From positions 1-64,000 of the forward strand of contig NZ_JAAEAH010000026.1 of NCBI RefSeq assembly GCF_010998615.1: DNA of 64,000 bases, written 5' to 3'. The translations under genes and the position numbers were made by a program. The notes below the pieces were generated by a model. It was not told the DNA's origin. It worked only from the letters and a program-made list of their open reading frames with translations, and did not search any database. Shown piece by piece: positions 36,786 through 45,662 of this stretch; position 1 is the stretch's first letter; each line of letters begins with the position of its first letter. Source of the DNA: Myxococcus sp. CA023. Its GTDB lineage: Bacteria > Myxococcota > Myxococcia > Myxococcales > Myxococcaceae.

Positions 36786-37976
36786 ATGAGCACCTCCCGC
36801 GCATTCACGGCCCTGCTCCTCGCGGCGGGGCTCTCCTCCGCCGGTTGCGTGCGCTCGTACGCGCACCAGCCCGCGCTCTCCTTCCAGGATTTGGACTACA
36901 CCTCCGAGGGCTCGAAGCAGCCCTGGCCGGTGAAACGGATTCCGCTTCCGCGCACCGCGAATCAGTACGGCATGGCCGTGGTGCCAGAGATGGCCTACGT
37001 CGACATGCCCGGCAGCGGCCCGGACGCGAAGGCCGTCGTCTTCATCCACGGCCTGGGTTCGTACCTGAAGTTCTGGCGGGCGCAGTTGGACGCCTTCCAG
37101 CAGCAGGGCTACCGCGTCATCGCGGTGGACCTGCCCGGCTACGGCAAGTCCGACAAGCCCGGCACCTTCCCGTACACCATGGAGGCCATGGCGGACGCGG
37201 TGCTGGAGCTGGTGGAAAACCTGGGCCTGGACAAGCCCGTGCTCGCCGGTCACTCCATGGGCGGGCAGACGTCGCTCTCCTTCGCCATCCGCTACCCGGA
37301 GTCGCTGAGCGGGCTGGTGCTGGCGTCGCCCGCCGGCTTCGAGAAGTTCAGCTGGCGGGAGAAGGAGTGGTTCGCGCGGGCGATGAGCTCCGAGTTCATC
37401 AAGTCCGCGCCGGAGGCCAGCATCTGGGGCAGCGTGCGCCAGGCCAACTTCATGCACTGGCGGCCGGAGCTGGAGTGGCTGATTGAGGAGCGCGTGCGGC
37501 TGGCGAAGTCGCCCGAGTTCGACGCCTACGCCTACGCCAACGTGCGCACGGTGCGAGGCCTGTCCCACAACGACTTCGTGCGCGACAACCTGCACCGCGT
37601 CACCGTGCCCACCGTCATCATCTACGGCACGGATGACCGGCTCATCCCCAGCCCCTTCCTCCACGGCGGCGAGGCGCGCGGCATCATGGAGTACGGCGCG
37701 TCCCACATCCCCGGCGCGAAGCTGGTGGCGCTGGAGGGCTGCGGGCACACCGTGCAGCTCGACTGTACGGAGCGCTTCAACGAGGCGGCCTTCGCCTTCG
37801 TCCGCGACGTTGCGGCGGGGCGCATCGAGGTGCCGTCCGCTCCCGCGAAGGAGGAGGCGCCGCGGCCGGAGTCTCCGCCCGCGCCGGCGTCCGAGCCGCT
37901 CACGCCGGAGAGCCTGCCTCCGCCCACGCCGGGCCAGGAAGGCGAGCCGACGCCGGGCGTGCTGCCCCAGCCGTAG
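36786..37976 (+). CDS. Alpha/beta-hydrolase lipoprotein with Pro-rich tail
   Basis: A 396-residue lipoprotein (lipobox SAGC, Cys21). The hydrolase core has HGLGSYLKFW (oxyanion loop), GHSMGG with Ser157, the acid in IYGTDDRLIP, and His in ALEGCGHTVQ. The last about 55 residues are Pro/Glu-rich and likely an unstructured spacer. Translationally coupled to the barrel gene, it probably works at the outer membrane on an ester taken up or released by that protein. The substrate is not known. Confidence 0.88.
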   Translation: MSTSRAFTALLLAAGLSSAGCVRSYAHQPALSFQDLDYTSEGSKQPWPVKRIPLPRTANQYGMAVVPEMAYVDMPGSGPDAKAVVFIHGLGSYLKFWRAQLDAFQQQGYRVIAVDLPGYGKSDKPGTFPYTMEAMADAVLELVENLGLDKPVLAGHSMGGQTSLSFAIRYPESLSGLVLASPAGFEKFSWREKEWFARAMSSEFIKSAPEASIWGSVRQANFMHWRPELEWLIEERVRLAKSPEFDAYAYANVRTVRGLSHNDFVRDNLHRVTVPTVIIYGTDDRLIPSPFLHGGEARGIMEYGASHIPGAKLVALEGCGHTVQLDCTERFNEAAFAFVRDVAAGRIEVPSAPAKEEAPRPESPPAPASEPLTPESLPPPTPGQEGEPTPGVLPQP

Positions 37977-37996
37977 TGGGGTGTTGAGCCGGTCCA

Positions 37997-38022
37997 CCTC
38001 CACCCTTTCGCGAGGGTGGAGG
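37997..38022. terminator. Hairpin between convergent hydrolase and lipase genes
   Basis: CCTCCACCCT (37997-38006), 6-nt loop TTCGCG, AGGGTGGAGG (38013-38022): a perfect 10-bp stem midway between two convergent stop codons. It lacks a T-tract. Probably bidirectional. Confidence 0.6.
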
Positions 38023-38039
38023 CGCCCGTGTGGAGACGG

Positions 38040-39038
38040 TTACGGGATGGTGTGGTTGACCACCATGTCGTACTGAACCTCCGCCGTCAGGTCCTTCGAG
38101 TTGAAGTGGCCGTAGGGGTAGCCGGTGTAGCGCTTCTCACCTGTCTGCCCGGGGATTCGCGACGTGTACTCACCGTAGACGATGCCGTCGTAGCCGATGA
38201 TTTCGTCCGCCGTGGAGTAGATGCTGTAGCGGAAGGTGCCCTCGTAGCCGCTCGTCGAGCGCAGGTCATTGAGGTACGTCGAGCGGCCGGTGACGCTGCC
38301 CCAGAAGAGGTAGCCCGGGTACAGGCCGTTGGTGGAGCCGCAGGTGGGCGTCGACGGGCCGGACATGTAACAAGACGTCAGGCCCAGGTTGGCGCCGGCG
38401 ATGCCGACGAAGGTGTCCACCGAGGACGTGAGCGGCGCGCCGACGTTGTAGGTGCCGCCGTCCGCCGCGTCGTGGGCCGTGCCGCCGAGGATGGCCTTGC
38501 GCGCCAGCGTCACGCCCATGGAGTGGGCGATGATGTCCACCTTCGAGGCCCCGGTGTACGCCTTCACCGCCTCGATGAACTTGCGCACCTTCATCACGTT
38601 CTGCTTCGAATGGTACTGGTTCGCCGACTGGAGCGCGTTGGCCGGGCCCCACGTCGTCGCGTACAGCTCGCTCGTCTTGTAGCCCCGCGAGTGGAAGTAC
38701 TCGATGGAGTTCGTCCATCCCGTCTGGCCGAAGACCGAGCCCACCGCCTTGTCCGAGTTGCCGTGGATGAAGATGACGGGCTGTTTCGTCACGGTGTCGG
38801 AGGCGCTGGCCTTGCCGCCGTAGCTGCCGCCCGTGAGGTCCGTGCGAACGAAGTCGTAGCTGTTGTAGCCGTTGGACGACAGCCAGCTGCGGAAATGGGT
38901 GGTGGCGCCGGAGGTGGAGACCGCCGCGGCTTCCACCTCGCCAAGCGCCTCTTCGTGGGACGTGATGTCCTCGCCACAGCCGGTGGCGATGCCAAGCAGC
39001 AGCGTGCTCGCGAGATACAGCGAAGGCCTCAGTCGCAT
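38040..39038 (-). CDS. Secreted lipase (class 2-like triacylglycerol lipase), lipoprotein
   Basis: A 332-residue lipase. Lipobox IATGC places the lipid at Cys21. The motif PVIFIHGN (about 87-94) is the oxyanion loop and AHSMG carries Ser173; Asp and His lie further on (TADEIIGYDG, PYGHFN). The pattern fits the PF01674/lipase class 2 group, which cleaves triacylglycerols or other esters. The ATG at 39038 has AAGGAG at 7 nt. It is divergent from the dehydrogenase gene. Confidence 0.87.
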   Translation of the reverse strand: MRLRPSLYLASTLLLGIATGCGEDITSHEEALGEVEAAAVSTSGATTHFRSWLSSNGYNSYDFVRTDLTGGSYGGKASASDTVTKQPVIFIHGNSDKAVGSVFGQTGWTNSIEYFHSRGYKTSELYATTWGPANALQSANQYHSKQNVMKVRKFIEAVKAYTGASKVDIIAHSMGVTLARKAILGGTAHDAADGGTYNVGAPLTSSVDTFVGIAGANLGLTSCYMSGPSTPTCGSTNGLYPGYLFWGSVTGRSTYLNDLRSTSGYEGTFRYSIYSTADEIIGYDGIVYGEYTSRIPGQTGEKRYTGYPYGHFNSKDLTAEVQYDMVVNHTIP

Positions 39039-39162
39039 GGGCATACTCCTTCGTTTGTTTGGGAATTCGATACACAGTCTAGAGACATCGCGCGCGCGCG
39101 TCTTCCGCTGACTGGACGTGCGCGGACGTTGTCGCGTTGCGTCGCGTGGTAAGCAACGGGTC

Positions 39163-40200
39163 ATGCGCGCACGCAAGGTCGTCATCCGGAAAGCAGGTGG
39201 GTACGAGCAGCTCCACCTTGAAGAGGTGAATCAGGATTCACCTGGATTCGGAGAGGTCCGGGTGGCCACCGAAGCCATTGGGGTGAACTATGCGGACTGC
39301 GTCATCCGCATGGGGCTGTACGCCTCCGCGAAGGAGTATGTGGGGTGGCCCATCACCCCGGGCTTCGAGTTCGCGGGCCACGTGGATGCCGTGGGACCGG
39401 GCGTGGAAGACTTGGCACCCGGAGCGCGAGTGTTCGGCGTGACGCGCTTCGGTGGTTACGCCACCCACGTCACGGTGCCCCGTCACCAGGTGTTCACATT
39501 GCCCGCGCGGCTGAGCATGGAGCAGGCCGCGGGGTTCCCCACGGTGTTCCTCACCGCGTACTACGCGCTGCTCGAACTGGCGCACCCGCGGCCGGGCGCC
39601 AACGTGTTGGTGCACTCGGCGGCGGGCGGCGTGGGTGGGGCGCTGCTCCAGTTGGGCCGCATCGCCGGGTGCCGGATGGTGGGCGTGGTGGGTGGGACGC
39701 ACAAGGTGGAGACGGCCCGCGCGCAGGGGGCGGAGGTCGTCATCGACAAGAGCCGGGAGGACTTGTGGGCCGCGGCGGAGCGGGCGGCACCTCGGGGGTA
39801 TGACGTGGTGCTCGATGCGAACGGGCCGTCCACGTTGCGTGACAGCTACAAGCACCTGGCCTCGCCGGGGAAGCTCGTCATCTACGGCTTCCACTCCATG
39901 CTGCCGCGCACGGGCGGCCGGCCGAACTACGCGAAGCTGGCCTGGGACTGGCTGCGCACGCCGCGGTTTGATCCGCTGACGCTCACCAACGACAACACCA
40001 GCGTGCTGGCGTTCAACCTGTCGTACCTGTTCGAACAGCGCGCCGTGCTGGAGGAGTCCATGGCGCGGCTCTTGGGCTGGTTGGAGGAGGGGAAGCTGGT
40101 GCCGCCACCGGTGAAGTCGTTTCCGTTGGACGCGGTGGCGGATGCGCACCGGGCACTGGAGTCCGGCGGCACGGTGGGGAAGCTGGTGTTGGTGCCGTGA
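39163..40200 (+). CDS. Zinc-independent medium-chain dehydrogenase/quinone oxidoreductase
   Basis: A 345-residue MDR. The N-terminal GroES-like domain has GVNYADCVIRMG (quinone oxidoreductase/VAT1-type, without the zinc Cys-His pair), and the nucleotide motif is HSAAGGVGGALLQLG (about 148-162). These enzymes reduce enones or quinones with NADPH. A start at MRARKVVIRKAGGYE fits the family. The C-terminal VGKLVLVP is typical. The role may be redox detoxification or lipid metabolism. Confidence 0.88.
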   Translation: MRARKVVIRKAGGYEQLHLEEVNQDSPGFGEVRVATEAIGVNYADCVIRMGLYASAKEYVGWPITPGFEFAGHVDAVGPGVEDLAPGARVFGVTRFGGYATHVTVPRHQVFTLPARLSMEQAAGFPTVFLTAYYALLELAHPRPGANVLVHSAAGGVGGALLQLGRIAGCRMVGVVGGTHKVETARAQGAEVVIDKSREDLWAAAERAAPRGYDVVLDANGPSTLRDSYKHLASPGKLVIYGFHSMLPRTGGRPNYAKLAWDWLRTPRFDPLTLTNDNTSVLAFNLSYLFEQRAVLEESMARLLGWLEEGKLVPPPVKSFPLDAVADAHRALESGGTVGKLVLVP

Positions 40201-40209
40201 GGGCGTGCT

Positions 40210-40815
40210 TCAGAGGGGGAGCTGCGCGCCCTGCAGGGTGAGGAGGCTCTGCGGGACGACCCATGCCGCCTCCGGGTCGGAGAGCACGCCGAGGTACGCG
40301 CCCGGCACCACATGGGGGCCGTGCGCCACTGGGACTCTCAACCGGAGGGGAACCTGCCGCGGCGCAGGGTGGGATGGGTGCCACGGGGTGACGTGGAGGT
40401 CGAGCAGGTAGTGAGTGATGCGGCCGTCGTTGTTCGGCACCTGCTCCACGATGGCCGAATCCGTGATGCGCGCCCACGTCAGGATGGCGCGGCGCATGTG
40501 TTCGGCGTGCTCGGCCTGGTTGTGCTGGCGGGTCTTGTGCTCCTGGCTGAACCGGAGCGCGGCGAAGATCCAGGCCACCAGTCCGCCGATGAAGCCCACC
40601 ATGGCCACGGCGCGCTCGTTTTCGTAGAGGGCGTAGGCGCCCAGTAACGGAAGGCCGATGCCGATGATGATGGTGTTCGTGGTCCCTTGATAATGCGTGG
40701 GCGGCTTCGGCTGAACGCGCAGCGGTGGAGGCGGCCACGGTGGCGTGGCGCCCTCGGCGAGGGTCGACGGCGCAGGGCTCAATGCAACGAGCTGGGTGTT
40801 GTGGTGCGCGAGCAT
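40210..40815 (-). CDS. Small membrane protein, unknown function
   Basis: About 201 residues (a start 13 codons earlier at 40854 is possible; no clear ribosome site for either). A Pro-rich N-terminus is followed by two hydrophobic helices (NTIIIGIGLPLLGAYAL and MVGFIGGLVAWIFAALRF) and a soluble C-terminal domain of mixed strands. No enzymatic motif; family not recognised. It converges on the dehydrogenase gene with a 9-nt gap. Confidence 0.6.
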   Translation of the reverse strand: MLAHHNTQLVALSPAPSTLAEGATPPWPPPPLRVQPKPPTHYQGTTNTIIIGIGLPLLGAYALYENERAVAMVGFIGGLVAWIFAALRFSQEHKTRQHNQAEHAEHMRRAILTWARITDSAIVEQVPNNDGRITHYLLDLHVTPWHPSHPAPRQVPLRLRVPVAHGPHVVPGAYLGVLSDPEAAWVVPQSLLTLQGAQLPL

Positions 40816-40926
40816 GTTCGTGACGACTTTCTGTGTGCCTGGGATGACGCGCATTCAGGCCGTGCTGCGTGTGTCCCGGCACATGCTATCAAGCACGCGA
40901 CGGCACGGTCGAAAGCCCCATTCTTT

Positions 40927-42360
40927 CTATCGAGCGGGCCGAGACGCCTGTTGGGGAACCGCGTCCTTGGCGGGAGGCCCCCGGGGACGTGCGCGTTGGC
41001 GCTCCCGCATCATCGCGTCGATTCGGCGGCCCAGGGCTGGGACTCGCTGCGTGTAGCTGATGGACGTGCTGACGTAAGGGAAGCCGCCTTCGCCCTTCGC
41101 GAACTCAGCCGCGTCGGCCACTTTCGCGTCGTAGTAGCGGTAGCCCAGGTTGGACATGAACACGACAATGTATCGGCGCCAGGGTTTGCCGGGCAGGGAG
41201 CGGACGATGCCGCCGTCGCTGCTGTAGTTCTCCGTCAGCCCTGTCTTATGGAGGAATGTGACTTCCGCCGTCGCGTTGCAGGGGCGCGTGTCCCGGCCGA
41301 AGGCGGTCTCCGCCGCCGTTACTGTGCCGTTCTCAAGGTTCACCCATCGCCTTGGGACTGCCGCGGGGATGCCTGGCTCCGCGCGGGCATCTCCGCACAG
41401 CAGCGTGGATGACAGTGCTTCGTGCAGGGCCTGGTCGGCGAGCAGGGATTGGAGGTGGGCTCTGGACGGGCCAGCGAGTTCCTTCGCCGTCACCTCGCGG
41501 CCCGAGGCGGTGCGCCAGAGGACGCCAGGGCCTCCTTCGATGAGCAGCAACAGCCGTGCGGTATCCAGCGCCGTCATGTGAATCTGGCCGGGGTTCCAGC
41601 TCCGGCCTGTCACTGGGGACGTGCCGTGGATTTGTAGTGTGTCCAGGCCCAGCGCCGCCAGCTCCGCGTTGAGGCCCGCCATTGCGCCTTGCTCGTGGAG
41701 CAGCTTCACCAGGGCCTCGGTGGCGGTGTTGTCCGATTCGGTCATCATCGGCTCCAGCCAGTCACGTATCGGGCGCGTGCCCTTGTCCTCGGTGTCTCGG
41801 AGGAAGCGCCAGGGCTGGTCCAACGTGAGGTGGCCCTGGTCCACCCACTGGAGGACGCGAAAGGCGATGAGCAGCTTGAAGAGCGAGGCAGGGTAGGGCG
41901 CCATGAAGCGGAGCGGCGCTTTGTCTCGTCCGGGGACCAGGGTCTCCGTGGGTGTGGCATCGTGGGCGTCGCTGTCCCAGCGGTCCAGATTCCACGCTGT
42001 GTAACGCACTGCCGTGGTGCCCAGCGTTTCGACGTCGATGGGGACGATGGCGCCAGCTGGGTAGTCGCGCGACAGCAGCACGTTGGCGGCGGCCGTGGGA
42101 CGGCTCCGGGCATCCAGTTCGATGACGGCGACGTCGACGTAGGGCGCGTGGGCGATGCGCGCACCGTCGCGCTTGAAGTCGAGCACCTGGTCAAAGCCCG
42201 CGTCCCGCACGGCCGCGAGGAGTGACTGTTCCAGGGGGGCGGAGGCTCTTGCTCGGCGTGTGCGTTCGGCGCGCAGCAGCCGTGTGGATGCGGCTCCTGC
42301 TTCCGCACACAACAGGAGGGCCATCGCGACGAGCAGCCATGGGTGGGATGGGGGCTGCAT
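40927..42360 (-). CDS. Exported class A beta-lactamase-fold serine hydrolase
   Basis: A 477-residue exported protein with signal peptide (about 1-23). The active-site set is complete: Ser159-LF-Lys162, SDN (209-211), and KTG in LHKTGLTENYSS. This is the penicillin-binding/class A beta-lactamase fold. The N-terminal about 130 residues and C-terminal about 50 residues exceed a typical class A beta-lactamase (about 290), and an ExxLN omega-loop motif is not obvious. A peptidase or esterase is as likely as a beta-lactamase. Confidence 0.85.
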   Translation of the reverse strand: MQPPSHPWLLVAMALLLCAEAGAASTRLLRAERTRRARASAPLEQSLLAAVRDAGFDQVLDFKRDGARIAHAPYVDVAVIELDARSRPTAAANVLLSRDYPAGAIVPIDVETLGTTAVRYTAWNLDRWDSDAHDATPTETLVPGRDKAPLRFMAPYPASLFKLLIAFRVLQWVDQGHLTLDQPWRFLRDTEDKGTRPIRDWLEPMMTESDNTATEALVKLLHEQGAMAGLNAELAALGLDTLQIHGTSPVTGRSWNPGQIHMTALDTARLLLLIEGGPGVLWRTASGREVTAKELAGPSRAHLQSLLADQALHEALSSTLLCGDARAEPGIPAAVPRRWVNLENGTVTAAETAFGRDTRPCNATAEVTFLHKTGLTENYSSDGGIVRSLPGKPWRRYIVVFMSNLGYRYYDAKVADAAEFAKGEGGFPYVSTSISYTQRVPALGRRIDAMMRERQRARPRGPPAKDAVPQQASRPAR

Positions 42361-42468
42361 GTCGTGTGGCCCTCCGAATGGGGGGAGGTGACGGTGAGGT
42401 GGGTTGCTTGCCCGCTTCCCTCTCATGTGCCGGGCGCGATGCCGCCGGGTTCAGCTAGCGTGGATACC

Positions 42469-43986
42469 ATGCCCATCGTCCATGACTGGCTGGCCCGGCG
42501 TGCCGCGCTGGCTCCTGAGCGTACCGCCCTCATCGACGCCGACCATGGCGACCGACGCATCTCCTTTCGTGAATGGAACGATTCGGCTTCGCGTACCGCC
42601 GCTTTCCTCCACCATGCGCTGGGCGTGGGGCGAGGGGACCGTGTCGCGGTGCTTGCCTACAACTGCGTCGAGTTCCTCGACCTCTTCTTCGCGTGCGCGA
42701 AGCTGGGCGCCGTCCTTCAGCCTCTCAACTGGCGGCTGAGTGCCGCGGAGCTGGGTGGGCTGCTCGCGGATGCAGAGCCCTCCGTGTTCGTCTTCGGGCC
42801 GGAGTTCCGCGCCCAGGTGGAGGCCGTGCGGCCTGGCGCGTCCTTCGTGCGCCACTGGCTCAGCCTCGCGGCTCCAGGACCGGGTGAGCGGGCCTTCTCC
42901 GAGCGCGACACGCAGACGGACGTGTCCCTTCCTCCGCTGGAGCTGGAGGAGGATGCCCCATGGGTGCTCTGCTACACGGGCGGAAGCACCGGTCTGCCGA
43001 AGGCCGCGGTGCTCACGCACCGCTCCATCACCGCCAACGCGGTGAACACGGTGATGGGCTGGGGCCTGACCGCCGATGACGTGGCGATCCTCAACGCACC
43101 GTTGTTCCATGCCGGAGGACTCAGCGTCTTCACCGCGCCGCTGGCCTACGTCGGCGGCGCATCGGTGGTGTGCCGGAGCTTCGATGTGGAGGGCGTGTTC
43201 GACCTCGTGCAGCGGGGCGTGGTGAGTCTCTTCTTCGGCGTGCCCACCATGTTCATCGAGATGCAGCGCCACCCGCGCTTCGATGCCGTGGACCTGTCAC
43301 GCCTCAAGCTGGTCATCAGCGGCGGCGCGCCCTGCCCGGCCCCCGTCTTCGAGCGCTTCTTCGCTCGGGGCGTGGACTTCAAGACGGGGTATGGCCTCAC
43401 CGAAGCGGGCCCCAACAACTTCTGGCTCCCACCGGAAGACGTGCGTCGCAAGCCGGGGGCGGTGGGCGTGCCCCTGTTCCACGTCGAGGCCCGCATCGAC
43501 GGTGAGACGCAGCCGGGCGATGTGGGCGAGCTGCTCTTGCGAGGCCCTCACCTGTGCGCGGGCTACTGGCGCCGTCCGGAGGACACCGCCCGCACCTTCG
43601 CGGACGGCTGGCTGCACACCGGCGACCTGGCCACGCGGGACGCGGAGGGGTGCTTCCGCATCGTGGGCCGCAGCAAGGACCTCATCATCTCCGGCGGTGA
43701 GAACATCTACCCGTCGGAAGTGGAGAGCGTCCTCGCGGGGCATCCCGATGTGGCCGAGGTCGCCGTCATCGGCGTGGCGGACCCCAAGTGGGGGGAGACG
43801 CCGCGCGCGCTCGTCGTCGCTCGGCCGGGCAGCTCGCCTTCGGCGGAGGCCCTGCTGTGCTTCTGCGACGGACGGCTCGCTCGCTACAAGACGCCGAAGT
43901 CGATTCGTTTCGTGGAAGCCCTGCCGAGGACCTCCGCCGGCAAGGTCGACCGGCGCACGCTCGGTGCCGCGCACGGCGCGCCCTGA
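42469..43986 (+). CDS. Acyl-CoA synthetase (AMP-forming)
   Basis: A 505-residue ANL ligase, paralogue of the one at 32630 (similar N-terminus and PLFHAGGL block). The phosphate loop is YTGGSTGLPKA, then GYGLTEAGP, WLHTGDLATRD, hinge GRSKDLIISGGENIYPSE, and the C-terminal Lys in SAGKVDRRTL. It activates a carboxylic acid to its CoA ester. The ATG at 42469 gives the family N-terminus (PIVHDWLARRAALAPERTA). It is divergent from the serine hydrolase gene. Confidence 0.9.
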   Translation: MPIVHDWLARRAALAPERTALIDADHGDRRISFREWNDSASRTAAFLHHALGVGRGDRVAVLAYNCVEFLDLFFACAKLGAVLQPLNWRLSAAELGGLLADAEPSVFVFGPEFRAQVEAVRPGASFVRHWLSLAAPGPGERAFSERDTQTDVSLPPLELEEDAPWVLCYTGGSTGLPKAAVLTHRSITANAVNTVMGWGLTADDVAILNAPLFHAGGLSVFTAPLAYVGGASVVCRSFDVEGVFDLVQRGVVSLFFGVPTMFIEMQRHPRFDAVDLSRLKLVISGGAPCPAPVFERFFARGVDFKTGYGLTEAGPNNFWLPPEDVRRKPGAVGVPLFHVEARIDGETQPGDVGELLLRGPHLCAGYWRRPEDTARTFADGWLHTGDLATRDAEGCFRIVGRSKDLIISGGENIYPSEVESVLAGHPDVAEVAVIGVADPKWGETPRALVVARPGSSPSAEALLCFCDGRLARYKTPKSIRFVEALPRTSAGKVDRRTLGAAHGAP

Positions 43987-44112
43987 GTTGCCCACAAGTC
44001 CTCCCCAGGCCCGTGTCCCTCGCGGCTGCGCATCCGTTCGTGCGTTGCCGCCCATGTGCTGGTCACGCGGTAGGCCTTCTTTGCCGAACCTGCCGACGAC
44101 GGAAGAGGCACG

Positions 44113-44580
44113 TCAGGGTCTGGGGCGAGTCTGGATGCCCACCGCCAGGATGCGCATGGCCCGGATGTCCACGGCGTAGGTTGTGATCTCCCGAAGCGGT
44201 TTGCCGGAGAGGGCTTCCACGGAGAGCGCCGGTGATGGCGGGCAGGCGGTGTCGTTCTGCTGGAACTCAACCAGGACCACGCCCTCCGGCCCCGGTGCGG
44301 AAGTCACGTCGTAAGACTGTGGCAGGTAGAGGCATGCCTCGTCGGGGCGAACACCCGGGGGGATGGCTGCACCGCGTGGCCTGAAGTCATCCATGGCGAG
44401 CTGGATGGCCGCGGCGGTGTTCCCCTCCAGGTGGAGCATCCCTTCCGATGGGAGTTCGAGTGGGAAGGTGAATCCCGCTGCTTCTTCAGGTGTCGCTCGG
44501 GGAAGGAGCGGCGCGGTTGTGGCGCAGCCCATCGATAGGGCTCCGAGCACGAGGAGCGAAAGCGGCCCAAAGCGCGTCAT
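44113..44580 (-). CDS. Lipoprotein, paralogue A of the JAMM operon
   Basis: A 155-residue lipoprotein (lipobox SMGC). The mature domain has AAAIQLAMDDFRP, CLYLPQSYDV, GPEGVVLVEFQ and a terminal TYAVDIRAMRILAV, in the same order as its neighbour, so the two arose by tandem duplication. The helix-plus-four-strand pattern suggests a cystatin-like fold, which is my inference. The ATG overlaps the stop of the neighbour (ATGA). No known family recognised. Confidence 0.8.
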   Translation of the reverse strand: MTRFGPLSLLVLGALSMGCATTAPLLPRATPEEAAGFTFPLELPSEGMLHLEGNTAAAIQLAMDDFRPRGAAIPPGVRPDEACLYLPQSYDVTSAPGPEGVVLVEFQQNDTACPPSPALSVEALSGKPLREITTYAVDIRAMRILAVGIQTRPRP

Positions 44581-44990
44581 GGCTGTTGCACCGCCAGGAT
44601 GCGCCACGCGCGAGTGTCCACCGCATAGGTGGCACCCATGTCGGTGACGGGGCCGTCTTGCATGCAGGCACCTGGGCTGACGGAGAAGCGAACGAGGAGG
44701 ATGCCTTCTGGCATGGGGGAAGTCCTCACGTCATAGGACTGCCGCTGGTTCAGGCAGACCTCCACGGGGGAAGCGTTGCCCGGAATGCGAAGGTGCCTGG
44801 GACGGAAATCATCCATCGCCAACTGGATGGCGGCCGCCGTTGCCGAAGGAATCTCGTGTCGGCCGTCAGCAGGAAGCGCATCCGGGAACTTGAACCACGC
44901 GGCTTCTTCCGGTGCGGCGCGGGGGAGTGCCGGGGAGCGGGGGATACATCCCGACAGCAACATGCAGAATGAGAGGACCTTGAACTTCAT
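44577..44990 (-). CDS. Lipoprotein, paralogue B of the JAMM operon
   Basis: A 137-residue lipoprotein (lipobox LSGC) sharing EEAAxFKFP, AAAIQLAMDDFRP, QSYDV and YAVDxRAxRILAV with the next gene. Its start overlaps the stop of the JAMM gene (ATGA) and its own stop overlaps the start of paralogue A, so all three proteins are made in fixed proportion. One Cys pair in the mature part is conserved between the paralogues. Function unknown. Confidence 0.8.
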   Translation of the reverse strand: MKFKVLSFCMLLSGCIPRSPALPRAAPEEAAWFKFPDALPADGRHEIPSATAAAIQLAMDDFRPRHLRIPGNASPVEVCLNQRQSYDVRTSPMPEGILLVRFSVSPGACMQDGPVTDMGATYAVDTRAWRILAVQQP

Positions 44991-45625
44991 TCCGTCACCG
45001 TGGTGATGCGGCCGGTGGCCTTGTCTTCGGGAAGGATGCGTCCAACGAGCCTCCATTGCCGGGCCTCCCGGACGTACAGTTCGCCAGGCCGGGCCTCATT
45101 CGCATGGGGAACGAGTTTGTGGATGATGCACCGGGCGTCGAATTGGATGCGGATGAAGTACCGCTGGGTGTTCGCTCTGCGGTCCTCTTCCGACATGGGG
45201 GACGGCGACCAGGGGTGGCTGTGATAGTCGGCGATGACCGATGCCCGGCCGCGTGTGTCCTGGACGCTCATGGGGGCATAGCAGGTCTTTCGCCTGCTCG
45301 GGCCCACAGGGCGTTTCGTGCCCAGTGGAGACGGGAAGCTCGCGTGGTAGACGCCATCGCCCAGGGAATAGAGCGCCCCGCAGTACTCCTGGCCGTGGTC
45401 GCGGTCGGTTGCGCCCGGTAGCCGCATGATGGTGGGGCAGAGCTGGTCGATGACCACGTCGATGTCATCGGAAGGGGAAATGGCCTCCCATGGCCCCCGG
45501 ACCCAGACACGCCGGCTGGTGGCGTTCGCGAAGCCATAGTGCTCGGCTTCACGGGGCATCCATGGGGTGCCAGCGCACGCGGCGAACCAGAGGCTGCCGA
45601 AGAGCAGGCACCGTTTGTGGCGCAT
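44987..45625 (-). CDS. JAMM/MPN+ zinc metallopeptidase lipoprotein
   Basis: A 212-residue lipoprotein (lipobox FAAC, Cys17). It has a full JAMM set: Glu80 in QEYCGALY (the ExCGxL strand of JAB domains), and His135-Ser-His137 followed by seven residues, Ser145 and Asp148 in DYHSHPWSPSPMSEED. JAMM enzymes hydrolyse isopeptide or peptide bonds after small beta-grasp or Gly-tailed proteins. An envelope lipoprotein with this fold is unusual. The ATG at 45625 gives the signal peptide; an alternative at 45661 adds 12 residues. First gene of a three-gene operon. Confidence 0.82.
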   Translation of the reverse strand: MRHKRCLLFGSLWFAACAGTPWMPREAEHYGFANATSRRVWVRGPWEAISPSDDIDVVIDQLCPTIMRLPGATDRDHGQEYCGALYSLGDGVYHASFPSPLGTKRPVGPSRRKTCYAPMSVQDTRGRASVIADYHSHPWSPSPMSEEDRRANTQRYFIRIQFDARCIIHKLVPHANEARPGELYVREARQWRLVGRILPEDKATGRITTVTE

Positions 45626-45662
45626 TCCTGGGAGGCTAGCAGGCGTGTGTGTGGCGGACAAT

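Noticed and set aside
34912-36804. 630-codon minus-strand frame
   Set aside because: It is the antisense of the outer-membrane barrel gene, which has a signal peptide and a terminal aromatic signature.
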